Below are positions 16,313-24,474 of a DNA stretch of 58,841 nt, piece by piece; position 1 is the stretch's first letter, and each line of letters opens with the position of its first letter. A program made the translations under genes and the position numbers. Origin of the DNA: Luminiphilus sp. (GTDB lineage Bacteria; Pseudomonadota; Gammaproteobacteria; Pseudomonadales; Halieaceae); NCBI GenBank assembly GCA_016779445.1, contig JADHNP010000005.1, forward strand, positions 1-58,841. Reading direction: 5' to 3'. The notes below the pieces were generated by a model. That model worked only from the letters and a program-made list of their open reading frames with translations, was not told where the DNA came from and did no database searches.

Positions 16313-17074
16313 ATGGATCTGCAACTCAAAGATAAAGTCGCACTGATCACCGGTTCAACCAAGGGTATTGGTCGCGCGATTGCCGAAACACTCGCCGACG
16401 AGGGATGTCATGTCGGCATTTGCGCGCGTAATCAGGCCGAAGTCGATGAGACCATTGCCGCGCTTACCGCTAAAGGTGTAAAGGCCTGTGGCAGCGTAGT
16501 AGACGTTACCGATGCCGCATCACTTGAGACGTGGATCAATCACTGTGCTGATACGCTGGGTGGTATCGATATTTTTGTGCCCAATGTTTCTGCGGGGGGG
16601 GCCGATAACTCTGAGTCGGGTTGGCGAGCCAATTTCGAAGCCGATATGTTGGCCACCTGGCGCGGTGTTGAGCTGACGCAACCGCATCTGGCGAAGTCGG
16701 GACAAGGTGCCATCGTGATCATCTCGACAACCGCTGCTGTCGAAGCGTTTGCAGGACCTAGCCCCTACGGTGCTATTAAAGCTGGCTTGCTAAATTACTC
16801 GAGCAATCTGTCCCAATCTCTGGCCGCATCCGGTATCCGCGTAAATGCCGTGAGTCCGGGCCCGATTTATTTCGAGGGTGGTGCTTGGGAACAGATCAAG
16901 ACCCACATGGCCGACTTCTATAATGCAACCGTCGCCAACATTCCGATGGGCCGAATGGGAACTAACTATGAAGTTGCTGACACTGTCGCCTTTCTGGTGA
17001 GCCCGCGCTCTGCATTCACCACCGGCACAAATGTCGTTGTGGATGGTGGTTTCACCAAGCGTGTTCAGTTCTAA
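16313..17074 (+). CDS. SDR-family oxidoreductase
   Basis: This 253-residue SDR has the cofactor loop TGSTKGIG, NVSAG in place of NNAG, and catalytic YGAIK. Its close is VVDGGFTKRVQF. AAGGAG precedes the ATG, 49 bp after the dehydrogenase pair, making it the last gene of the ligase operon. It probably acts as a beta-hydroxyacyl-CoA or alicyclic alcohol dehydrogenase. The variant NNAG motif occurs in several SDR subgroups and is not a sign of inactivity by itself. Confidence 0.9.
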   Translation: MDLQLKDKVALITGSTKGIGRAIAETLADEGCHVGICARNQAEVDETIAALTAKGVKACGSVVDVTDAASLETWINHCADTLGGIDIFVPNVSAGGADNSESGWRANFEADMLATWRGVELTQPHLAKSGQGAIVIISTTAAVEAFAGPSPYGAIKAGLLNYSSNLSQSLAASGIRVNAVSPGPIYFEGGAWEQIKTHMADFYNATVANIPMGRMGTNYEVADTVAFLVSPRSAFTTGTNVVVDGGFTKRVQF

Positions 17075-17093
17075 ACGCCGCACTGTAGCGAGC

Positions 17094-17111
17094 CCCGGCA
17101 AATACCGGGGT
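17094..17111. terminator. GC-rich hairpin between convergent genes
   Basis: CCCCGG and CCGGGG form a stem around the loop CAAATA. No T-run follows in either direction. It marks the end of the catabolic cluster, between the SDR and yqcC. Confidence 0.45.
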
Positions 17112-17122
17112 GTCCACCAGGT

Positions 17123-17458
17123 TTAGTCTGTCTGCGTTATGAGACGATCCAAATCCCGCAAGGTGGCGATCAAATTGGCGATAGGAAGCTGGCGCTTACC
17201 CAGGGTCTCCTCGGCCATCGGTGCGATGGCTGACCGATCGGGTAACGCGGCTCCCCTTTCGAGCACTTGATATAGAGTCGGTAAAAAAATGAATTGGAGC
17301 CACTGCTCGAATGCCAGCGTATCTATCGCGAATGGCTGCTCCGACTGAAGAGCGTGGAGCGCAGGTGGCTCAGCCGCCCAAAGATTGAGTTGGCGCAGGC
17401 TGGCCTCGACATCAATCAGTCGCTCTGCGATCACGCTACGCGGCGAGTCAAGCGACAT
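17123..17458 (-). CDS. yqcC: YqcC-family protein
   Basis: This 111-residue member of the YqcC (DUF446) family is recognisable from the SEQPFAIDTLAFEQWLQFIFLPTLYQVLE segment and a closing helix. The family is widespread in gammaproteobacteria, often near tRNA-modification genes, and has no settled function. It lies 67 bp downstream of dinG. The start at 17458 matches the N-terminus of relatives but has no ribosome site of its own. A strong GGAGG is 37 bp upstream, before a 13-codon reading frame that overlaps this start by 11 bp, so translation is probably coupled. Confidence 0.85.
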   Translation of the reverse strand: MSLDSPRSVIAERLIDVEASLRQLNLWAAEPPALHALQSEQPFAIDTLAFEQWLQFIFLPTLYQVLERGAALPDRSAIAPMAEETLGKRQLPIANLIATLRDLDRLITQTD

Positions 17459-17525
17459 CGCGCTGTATCGTGTGCATATCGCCGGTCATCACGACCTCCA
17501 TATCCATTGCTTGTACATCGTCGTG

Positions 17526-19622
17526 TTAGCCGCTGCCCTCTAGCTCAAAGGTAAAAGCGGGCAGGGTTTCCAGTATCGTTCGCCCATACCGCCGTGTCAG
17601 CAAACGCCTGTCGAGCAATGTGATACGCCCTTCGTCCTCTTCGGTGCGTTGCAGTCGCCCACTGGCCTGCACCAACTTTTGTGCGGCATCAGGGACACTG
17701 ATTTCCATAAAAGGATCCCGTCCCTGCGCTTGCAGTAACTCTGAATGAGATGCCGCAATCGGATCGTCCGGTACGGCGAAGGGCAACTTGGCAATCACAA
17801 CATGACGACAATAAGCGCCGGGCAGATCAATTCCCTCAAAAAAACTGGCCAACCCAAAGATGGCGGAGGGCATTCCCGCATCGATATGACCCCGATGCTG
17901 CTCCAGAAGACGGCTCTTGCTCATGTAATCCTGCACCAATGCCTCATGCGGAATCACTTCCTTAATGCCCTCGAGTACGCTTTCCATCTGCCGCCGCGAC
18001 GTAAACAACAGCAAGACACCCAAATCGTGTTGAATCAAATTTGGAATGCACTGAATCAACTCATCAGTGTGCGCATCAACCTGACCGGGATCAGATTTCA
18101 TGGCGGGCACACAGAATATCGCTCTTGAGGGGTCAAAAGGGCTGGTGACCTTTTTCCATCGCGCCGAATCGGGCACACCCGAGCGCTCCTGAAAGCGATC
18201 GAATGTACCGAGTGCCGTAAGGGTGGCGGAGGTGATTACAGCGCCCGCCACCCGCTCCCAAAGCGCCTCACGTAGCAGCTCCCCTGGCAGAATAGGACTG
18301 GCCTGGCATTCCACAGAAAGCAAGCTCCCGCGATGCTGGATCCATCTTGCCCAGCCGTCGCCCGCTTGGCCTTCTCGCGGGGCATCACTGAACGCTTTCC
18401 ACAACGCCACCTGCTGCTCCGCCCGAGCGACCAAGCCCTGCACATTGACCAAGTCAGCATCAGCATCCTGCGGCGCGGCATCGGGAGGGCTATCACGCCT
18501 GTTTTCCAAGCCCGCCTCCAGACGAGATGCCTCACGGTGAAGTTGACGCCACTGCTCGACGAGCGCTGCCGAGTACTCTCCCAGCGTTTCGGGTATTCGC
18601 CCGTACTCAAACCGATGCTCTGCTCTCTCCAGTACCCCCTCAGGAAACTGGTCCCACAACAGCTGTGTCACCTCTTCAGTGCGTTGCAGGAGGTCCTCAA
18701 GCAACGACGAAATTAGCGGCGATAACCGGCCATCTAGGCCCGCTCTCTCCCATTCCGACGCAGATTGGCAAATCCATCGATCACTGTCCCTGAGTCCCTG
18801 TAACGTTGAGCCTGCATGAAAACGCAGCGCAAAATGATTTAGGCATTTCGCTGGAAGCTGATGCCCCTCATCAAAAATATATAAACTGTCCTCTGGGTCC
18901 GGCAGTATCACACCGCCTCCGAGTCGCAGATCCGACAAGACAAGATCGTGATTTGTGATAACAATATCGGCTTCTTCAAGTCCTTCTCGCGCTTTGAAAA
19001 AAGCACACTGCCCAACGTGGGGGCAACGGCGGCCCGTACACTGGTTTTGATCCGTTGACACCACACGCTTAGTCGCGGCTTCTAACCCCCCGGGCCAATT
19101 ATCAAAATCTCCATCCCACCGCCCCGCCGTCAGAGCCGCCAACATGTCCTCGAGTATGGGTGAGATCTCTTGATAATCAGGGGTAACGAATTCATCCGGA
19201 TAGAGCGGAATCAAGGGCTCGCTAACGGATCCGGACAGCTGATGATCCAGTTTTAAAAGACAGACATAACGACCTCTGCCCTTGGCCAACGCAGCCTGAA
19301 ATTCAAGCCCACTGTGGCGCATTAGATCGGGCAGATCGCGCAGTAACAGTTGCTCCTGCAACGCAACTGTCGCCGAAGCCACCACAACCCGCTTGCCACG
19401 CGCACGTGCAATGGGGAGCGTCGCCACAAGATAGGCAATGGTCTTGCCGGTCCCCGTGCCCGCTTCGACCACTGCAATGGGGGTCTCTGCCTCGGGGTCG
19501 CCGAGCGCATTCGCGACCTCCGCAATCATCTGGCGCTGCCCCCACCTAGGTTTTAGTTCAAGCGCATCTGTAAGGTGCTGATATGCGGTACGGATGTTGT
19601 CCTGCAACATCTCCTCAATCAC
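17526..19622 (-). CDS. dinG: ATP-dependent DNA helicase DinG
   Basis: This 698-residue superfamily 2 helicase of the XPD/DinG group has Walker A EAGTGTGKT near residue 53 and a DEGH box (FDEGHQLP) as Walker B. The iron-sulphur cysteines lie near CTGRRCPHVGQC and motif VI in VQASGRLQRTEEDEGR. DinG unwinds R-loops, D-loops and forked DNA 5' to 3' during replication repair. The length and motifs match the E. coli enzyme. Its start overlaps the stop of the acyltransferase gene by 4 bp, so both are in one operon. No LexA box was recognised. Confidence 0.93.
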   Translation of the reverse strand: MIEEMLQDNIRTAYQHLTDALELKPRWGQRQMIAEVANALGDPEAETPIAVVEAGTGTGKTIAYLVATLPIARARGKRVVVASATVALQEQLLLRDLPDLMRHSGLEFQAALAKGRGRYVCLLKLDHQLSGSVSEPLIPLYPDEFVTPDYQEISPILEDMLAALTAGRWDGDFDNWPGGLEAATKRVVSTDQNQCTGRRCPHVGQCAFFKAREGLEEADIVITNHDLVLSDLRLGGGVILPDPEDSLYIFDEGHQLPAKCLNHFALRFHAGSTLQGLRDSDRWICQSASEWERAGLDGRLSPLISSLLEDLLQRTEEVTQLLWDQFPEGVLERAEHRFEYGRIPETLGEYSAALVEQWRQLHREASRLEAGLENRRDSPPDAAPQDADADLVNVQGLVARAEQQVALWKAFSDAPREGQAGDGWARWIQHRGSLLSVECQASPILPGELLREALWERVAGAVITSATLTALGTFDRFQERSGVPDSARWKKVTSPFDPSRAIFCVPAMKSDPGQVDAHTDELIQCIPNLIQHDLGVLLLFTSRRQMESVLEGIKEVIPHEALVQDYMSKSRLLEQHRGHIDAGMPSAIFGLASFFEGIDLPGAYCRHVVIAKLPFAVPDDPIAASHSELLQAQGRDPFMEISVPDAAQKLVQASGRLQRTEEDEGRITLLDRRLLTRRYGRTILETLPAFTFELEGSG

Positions 19623-20803
19623 ATTGGATTACCTGGCTTAGGGTCGACCTCTGCGTCCGGCACGGTAATATCCAGTGCGCGGCTTACCGGATTGGCATAC
19701 ATGGTGAGAAACCACTGCTGATGCTCATCTGGAATCGCATCAAATCGCGCCCGAAAATCCGTTTCGCTGATGGAACCCGCGTCATACTGAAGATCATGGG
19801 GCAGCGCAGCCCCATGAAGCCACTGCCAAGCCCAGATATTCGTTTGATATAGCCGATAGTGCTCAACCATTTGCTGATCGATTGCCTTAACTGTCTCAGC
19901 CACGCTCAGTTGCCTTTCGAGCGGCGTTCCGAAGTGCAGGTGAACGCAACCTTTTTGCCCAATGATGCCAGTAGCGATAGACGTAATATCCTCGAACTCC
20001 GATTTGGTGTAACCCACCCCTGCATTCAGTTCAGCTGCTTTCATTGCATCGCAAGGATCCAGCTCATAAGAGATAACCAAAGGCACAATTTTTAACCTGT
20101 CAAGAATCGACTCTGGCGATTCCTCGCGGTCTCTGGAGAGCGTCAACATTTTGATAACTGCAGGCTCCGTCAAATCACGGCCATCCTTTGCCCTGCCCTC
20201 TCGGTGAGCAATCCAGATAGGGTTGTCGCTGATCTCTACTGACTCTCGAATATAGGCTGACAGGAGCTTCGCTGCAGCGAGGAGTGCGCGCGGACCCGGC
20301 AGATTACGTTTGACGATAAAGCTTCTGTTCAAACGCATCAGATCTGCTATCCAGGGTTTGGAAAGCAAGTTATCGCCAATCGCGACAGAAAGTGTTCTGA
20401 CTTTAGATCTGTGCAGAGCATAGTTTGCATATGCAGGATCCATCACGATATCGCGATGATTCCCTACATAGACACGCGGCATCCGGAGATCCAGTTCAGT
20501 CATGCCACTTGCGGAGAATCGAGACGTTCTTTTGATCATGCGCGACAGATTTGGCGCGATCACATTTTGTAAGTCCTCTACGGTGCTTAGGCGCCGCGCC
20601 ACAACCAACAGCCAGATCCGCGCAAACGCGCTTGCCACGGCTAAAGATAACCGAGACAAGCGCGGGAACTTCCACAGTGCGACGGTCTCAGCAAGCCCTC
20701 CATTACGCGCCAGGCGCCGGATAACTGTAGGTGCCTCAGTATTGGAATAGGGCCTGATCTCCGAGAACGGATCCTCAATGGGAGACGACGATTCCTCTGT
20801 CAT
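19619..20803 (-). CDS. PlsC-like acyltransferase
   Basis: This 394-residue protein has a PlsC-type acyltransferase domain. The catalytic block is VGNHRDIVMDP (H116 to D122), with five residues between His and Asp instead of the usual four; this spacing recurs in a subgroup annotated as glycerol acyltransferase. A later RSFIVKRNLPGPR and WIAHREGRAKDG fit the substrate-binding and EGxR motifs. It probably acylates a lysophospholipid or similar lipid at the membrane. It is placed directly upstream of dinG with a 4-bp overlap, which is functionally unexplained. Confidence 0.82.
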   Translation of the reverse strand: MTEESSSPIEDPFSEIRPYSNTEAPTVIRRLARNGGLAETVALWKFPRLSRLSLAVASAFARIWLLVVARRLSTVEDLQNVIAPNLSRMIKRTSRFSASGMTELDLRMPRVYVGNHRDIVMDPAYANYALHRSKVRTLSVAIGDNLLSKPWIADLMRLNRSFIVKRNLPGPRALLAAAKLLSAYIRESVEISDNPIWIAHREGRAKDGRDLTEPAVIKMLTLSRDREESPESILDRLKIVPLVISYELDPCDAMKAAELNAGVGYTKSEFEDITSIATGIIGQKGCVHLHFGTPLERQLSVAETVKAIDQQMVEHYRLYQTNIWAWQWLHGAALPHDLQYDAGSISETDFRARFDAIPDEHQQWFLTMYANPVSRALDITVPDAEVDPKPGNPM

Positions 20804-20900
20804 AGGTTACTTACCTCGAGACGCCACGATATTGTGCCGCCGTCAGACGGTTTCTGGTACCCTGCGCTCGGTTGCAGAACCTACCCTTCAGAGAGGGCAA

Positions 20901-21125
20901 ATGGAAGCTTCGAGTTCATTTTTGATCACACTAGGCACCGCCTCGTTGTTGGTCAGTTGGGTGTTACTGTTGATCGTTTCGTGGAAGGAGGAATTTGCCT
21001 GGGGTATGTGCTCCCTCCTGCTACCCCCTGTGGGCTACTGTTACGCCTTTTTCCGCATGGACAAGGCGAGTTCAGTCATCGCCTTAGCCGCCGCCGGCTG
21101 GATAATGATCTGGTTGGGCTGGTAA
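20901..21125 (+). CDS. Small membrane protein
   Basis: This 74-residue protein has two to three hydrophobic segments (FLITLGTASLLVSWVLLLIVSW, SLLLPPVGYCYAFF and SSVIALAAAGWIMIWLGW). I use the ATG at 20901, preceded by AGAGAGGG, not the start at 20778, which would overlap the divergent acyltransferase. The function is unknown. It lies alone between the acyltransferase and rpsT. Confidence 0.7.
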   Translation: MEASSSFLITLGTASLLVSWVLLLIVSWKEEFAWGMCSLLLPPVGYCYAFFRMDKASSVIALAAAGWIMIWLGW

Positions 21126-21232
21126 AAAGGTAAAACACCGCAATTGCGAGTATCATCCGGCTTCGTCGGTTGACATTGATACCGGTATCCCAGATGATTC
21201 GCGACCTTTTAAAAGCCCTATGGAGCACAGCG

Positions 21233-21499
21233 GTGGCCAATTCACCCCAAGCCAGAAAGCGCGCCCGTCAAAACGACAAGCGTAGAGTACACAACGCCAG
21301 CCTGCGATCATTGGTTCGCACCAAGATCAAACAGGTAGTGGCCGCAGTCGACACAGGCAACGCAGACGATGCCAAGGCCGCCTATGAATCGGCCGTGCCG
21401 GTTATCGACAGAATGGCGAATCGCGGCATTATCAAAAAAAATAAAGCTGCTCGTCATAAAAGCCGGTTGAACGCGCGCGTCAAGGCACTTGCCAACTGA
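21233..21499 (+). CDS. rpsT: 30S ribosomal protein S20
   Basis: This 88-residue S20 begins [20 protein letters not shown], the family's conserved N-terminus after the initiator. The start is GTG at 21233, with GGAG six bases upstream; unusual starts are normal for rpsT and help its autoregulation. S20 binds 16S rRNA early in assembly of the small subunit. A TTGACA at 21170-21175 may be its -35 element. The end converges with the PHA-system gene, separated by a GGGGG/CCCCC hairpin that overlaps the latter's end. Confidence 0.95.
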   Translation: MANSPQARKRARQNDKRRVHNASLRSLVRTKIKQVVAAVDTGNADDAKAAYESAVPVIDRMANRGIIKKNKAARHKSRLNARVKALAN

Positions 21500-21513
21500 T
21501 GATCGATCGGGGG

Positions 21514-21795
21514 TCACGCTGCCCCCAAATAGTGATCCAATACCTTTCCTATTTCCCTGCTGATGACGCCTTTTAAGGGCTTCATCATTACGCCTAGTCG
21601 CACGGACCCTTCAACGGTGCCCGCATCAAGGGCCACATGACCCCCATAACCCTTGCCCTTAAAGGTTATGCGACCCGTGCTCCGCTTCACCGTCGCGTTG
21701 AGCGTTTCCTCCAGATACTCGATCAACGCCGACATCACCACCTCTCGCTCTTCAGAAGAGAGGCTGTGAGTTCGGGACAAGCGAATATCGGACAT
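21514..21795 (-). CDS. Polyhydroxyalkanoic acid system family protein
   Basis: This 93-residue protein of the PHA_gran_rgn family is recognisable from EYLEETLNATVKRSTGRITFKG and the C-terminal GVISREIGKVLDHYL. Relatives occur beside PHA synthesis genes or alone; their fold is reminiscent of lipid- or START-like binding proteins. The biochemical role is unknown. It is divergent from hslO over a 72-bp gap. Together with the phasin- and PhaD-like genes about 8 kb away it hints that this organism stores PHA; no synthase lies in the window. Confidence 0.8.
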   Translation of the reverse strand: MSDIRLSRTHSLSSEEREVVMSALIEYLEETLNATVKRSTGRITFKGKGYGGHVALDAGTVEGSVRLGVMMKPLKGVISREIGKVLDHYLGAA

Positions 21796-21867
21796 ACAGA
21801 AAGCGAATTGGGGTTAATCCTGATTCGGGCTATCCTACACGCCCTTTTTACGCAGCGTGACCAATAA

Positions 21868-22731
21868 ATGGACCGCCCCGAAAACAGCAGTCGCCGTTTC
21901 CTTTTTGACGAAGCCGACGTTCGCGGGGAATCGGTGCAGCTCGGGGCTGCGTTGACGGACATGTTAAGTCATCAACCTTATAGCGACAGTGTTAAGCGCC
22001 TTTTGGGGGAGTTTGCCTCCGCAGTCGTGCTGATCAGCAACAATCTCAAATACGCTGGACGGATTATCCTGCAAGCTAAAAGCGACAGCGGCCTCTCACT
22101 CGCAATGGTGGAATGCTCTAGTGAGCGCCATATTCGCGGTATTGCCCGAGGTGATATCGGCAAAGAAGCGCCTGAACCCATGGATCACCTTCTCGGGGGA
22201 CAGCTCGCTATCACCATCGAACGAGAGCCTGACCAAAGATATCAAGGCATTATCAGCCTTGAAGGATATTCGCTCGCGCAGGCGTTGGAAAAGTACTTCG
22301 CTCAAAGCGAGCAACTGGGGGCACGATTTTGGCTGGCATCAAATGGCGATCAAAGTGCGGGGTTAATGCTGCAACAGCTGCCTGTTCAAGTAGAGGCGGA
22401 TACTGATCGGCATGAGCAGTGGTCGACGCTGTGCCTTCTGGCTGAAACTGTGACCGCACAAGAATTGCTTAATTCACCTCCTGAAGACCTGCTTTTCAAG
22501 CTATTTCATCAGGAGAAGGTAACGGTATACCCGCCGGCATCCATTTTGTTTAAATGTCGGTGCAGCCAGGAACGAAGCGCCAGCACTATCGCGATGCTGC
22601 CCGAAGCTGAGCAGGCAGAAATCTTGGCAGAACAGGGAAAAATCGTGCTGACGTGTGAGCTCTGTGGCGCGACTTATCAATTTGATCAGATCGTACTCAA
22701 CCCTGACAATACGAGACACACATTGCATTAA
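21868..22731 (+). CDS. hslO: Redox-regulated chaperone Hsp33
   Basis: This 287-residue Hsp33 carries its redox switch at the C-terminus: C230-x-C232 and C263-x2-C266, which bind zinc when reduced and form disulphides when oxidised, activating the holdase. The N-terminal domain shows GEFASAVVLISNNLK and LEGYSLAQALEKYFAQSEQL as in other members. It is a single gene, transcribed toward pckA. The pairing hslO-pckA is common in gammaproteobacteria. Confidence 0.94.
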   Translation: MDRPENSSRRFLFDEADVRGESVQLGAALTDMLSHQPYSDSVKRLLGEFASAVVLISNNLKYAGRIILQAKSDSGLSLAMVECSSERHIRGIARGDIGKEAPEPMDHLLGGQLAITIEREPDQRYQGIISLEGYSLAQALEKYFAQSEQLGARFWLASNGDQSAGLMLQQLPVQVEADTDRHEQWSTLCLLAETVTAQELLNSPPEDLLFKLFHQEKVTVYPPASILFKCRCSQERSASTIAMLPEAEQAEILAEQGKIVLTCELCGATYQFDQIVLNPDNTRHTLH

Positions 22732-22827
22732 ACACAAATTCAAACCGGCTAAGAACCGGAGGGCAGAAGGCAAGGCCCAACACCTAATTAAAAAAGCACA
22801 AGCAGATAACTGCACATCGCACTCACT

Positions 22828-24402
22828 ATGGACTTCAACATGAACGAAGCAGTACCTTCTAACCCCACAACACACCAAGACCTTGCACCCACTGAACTGA
22901 TTGAGATGGCCCTTGCTCGAAGAGAGGGAATCCTCTCTGACACTGGCGCCTTGAGGGTGGTAACAGGTGCCAGAACGGGCCGATCTCCAGCCGATCGCTT
23001 TGTGGTAAAAGAACCATCAAGCGAAGATGCCATTGACTGGGGCGGCGTGAATCGTCCCTTTGATGAAGATCGTTTTGACGCGCTTTGGGAGCGCGTTACG
23101 TCACACGCGAACGAATCAGAGGCCTGGATCCAACATCTTCATGTGGGTGAAGATAGCGATCATTACCTGCCGGTGAGAGTGACTACCGCTACCGCTTGGC
23201 AATCGCTGTTTGGTCGCAACATGTTCATCAGGCCGGACACCTATAACCCCGCCAAAAAACCAGAATGGAAAATATTGAACGTCGCCGATTTTGTCTGTGA
23301 TCCAGAGCGCGACGGTACGCATTCCGACGCGACGGTCATTATTCACTTTGGTCAAAGAAAAGTGTTGATAGCGGGGATGCGCTACGCGGGGGAAATGAAA
23401 AAAGCCATGTTTTCGGTACAAAACTTCCTGCTGCCTGAGAAAGACGTTATGCCAATGCACTGTTCCGCCAACATTGGTGAGGATGGCGACACCACCCTGT
23501 TTTTTGGTTTGTCAGGCACAGGAAAAACTACGCTCTCGGCCGACCCCGAGCGCTACCTTATCGGTGACGACGAGCACGGCTGGTGTAAGGGCTCGGTCTT
23601 TAATATAGAGGGTGGTTGCTATGCCAAAACGATCGACCTGAGCCAGAAAAATGAACCGGTCATCTGGAATGCCATTCGCACAGGCGCGATTGTAGAAAAT
23701 GTCATATTGAATGAGCAGGGAAAAGCTGACTATTCTGACACCCAATTGACCGAAAATGGGCGCTGTTGCTACCCCTTGGAGCATGTCGACAAGCGGTCAG
23801 CCAGCAACGCAGGCGGCGAACCCAAGTGTGTCATTTTCCTGACTTGTGATGTTTTTGGCGTCTTGCCGCCAGTCTCTATTTTGTCCAAAGAGGCCGCGGC
23901 ATTTCATTTCTTATCCGGTTACACCGCGCGAATAGGATCGACAGAAGTGGGCGCAGCAGCAGGCATAAATCCTACTTTTTCAACCTGCTTTGGTGCACCT
24001 TTCATGCCGAGGCCCGCAGGAGATTACGCCGAGCTACTCATAAAACGAATTGAAGATTTCGACAGTCAAGTCTACCTCATCAACACCGGGTGGTCCGGGG
24101 GCTCAGGAGCGCCAGGCGGCACAGGCTCTCGATTTCCGATACCGGTGACCCGCGCGGTAGTCAAAGCGGCACAAGACGGTGTCTTAATTGGCACGGAAAT
24201 GCGCTATCTGGAGCGGCTCAACCTTCACTATCCGGCTCGCATCCCCGGTGTCGATCAGCAATATGTCGATCCCAAAGCAGGCTGGGGGGATGACGAAGCC
24301 TACGAAGCACAAGCCGCACAGCTTGCCGAGCTCTTTGTGAAAAACATTAGACAATTTGAGGTGAGCGACGCCATCGTCAGCGCAGGACCCAACGTTGCGT
24401 AA
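22828..24402 (+). CDS. pckA: Phosphoenolpyruvate carboxykinase (ATP)
   Basis: This 524-residue ATP-dependent PEPCK has the kinase-1a P-loop [11 protein letters not shown], the metal-binding DDEHGW and the substrate motif [12 protein letters not shown]. The enzyme converts oxaloacetate to PEP and CO2, the first step of gluconeogenesis, as expected for a cell living on acids and lipids. No good Shine-Dalgarno lies before the ATG at 22828 or the next ATG at 22840, so the exact start is open. It converges with the RND pump genes. Confidence 0.95.
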   Translation: MDFNMNEAVPSNPTTHQDLAPTELIEMALARREGILSDTGALRVVTGARTGRSPADRFVVKEPSSEDAIDWGGVNRPFDEDRFDALWERVTSHANESEAWIQHLHVGEDSDHYLPVRVTTATAWQSLFGRNMFIRPDTYNPAKKPEWKILNVADFVCDPERDGTHSDATVIIHFGQRKVLIAGMRYAGEMKKAMFSVQNFLLPEKDVMPMHCSANIGEDGDTTLFFGLSGTGKTTLSADPERYLIGDDEHGWCKGSVFNIEGGCYAKTIDLSQKNEPVIWNAIRTGAIVENVILNEQGKADYSDTQLTENGRCCYPLEHVDKRSASNAGGEPKCVIFLTCDVFGVLPPVSILSKEAAAFHFLSGYTARIGSTEVGAAAGINPTFSTCFGAPFMPRPAGDYAELLIKRIEDFDSQVYLINTGWSGGSGAPGGTGSRFPIPVTRAVVKAAQDGVLIGTEMRYLERLNLHYPARIPGVDQQYVDPKAGWGDDEAYEAQAAQLAELFVKNIRQFEVSDAIVSAGPNVA

Positions 24403-24474
24403 CAGTGCCACCACCCTCTCTGGAACCATAATCCGCGGCGTGAGAGATCGCTGCATTGGCGGGGCGCAACACTT

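Noticed and set aside
20778-20900. Longer start for the small membrane protein
   Set aside because: It overlaps the divergent acyltransferase start and has no ribosome site; the ATG at 20901 has one.
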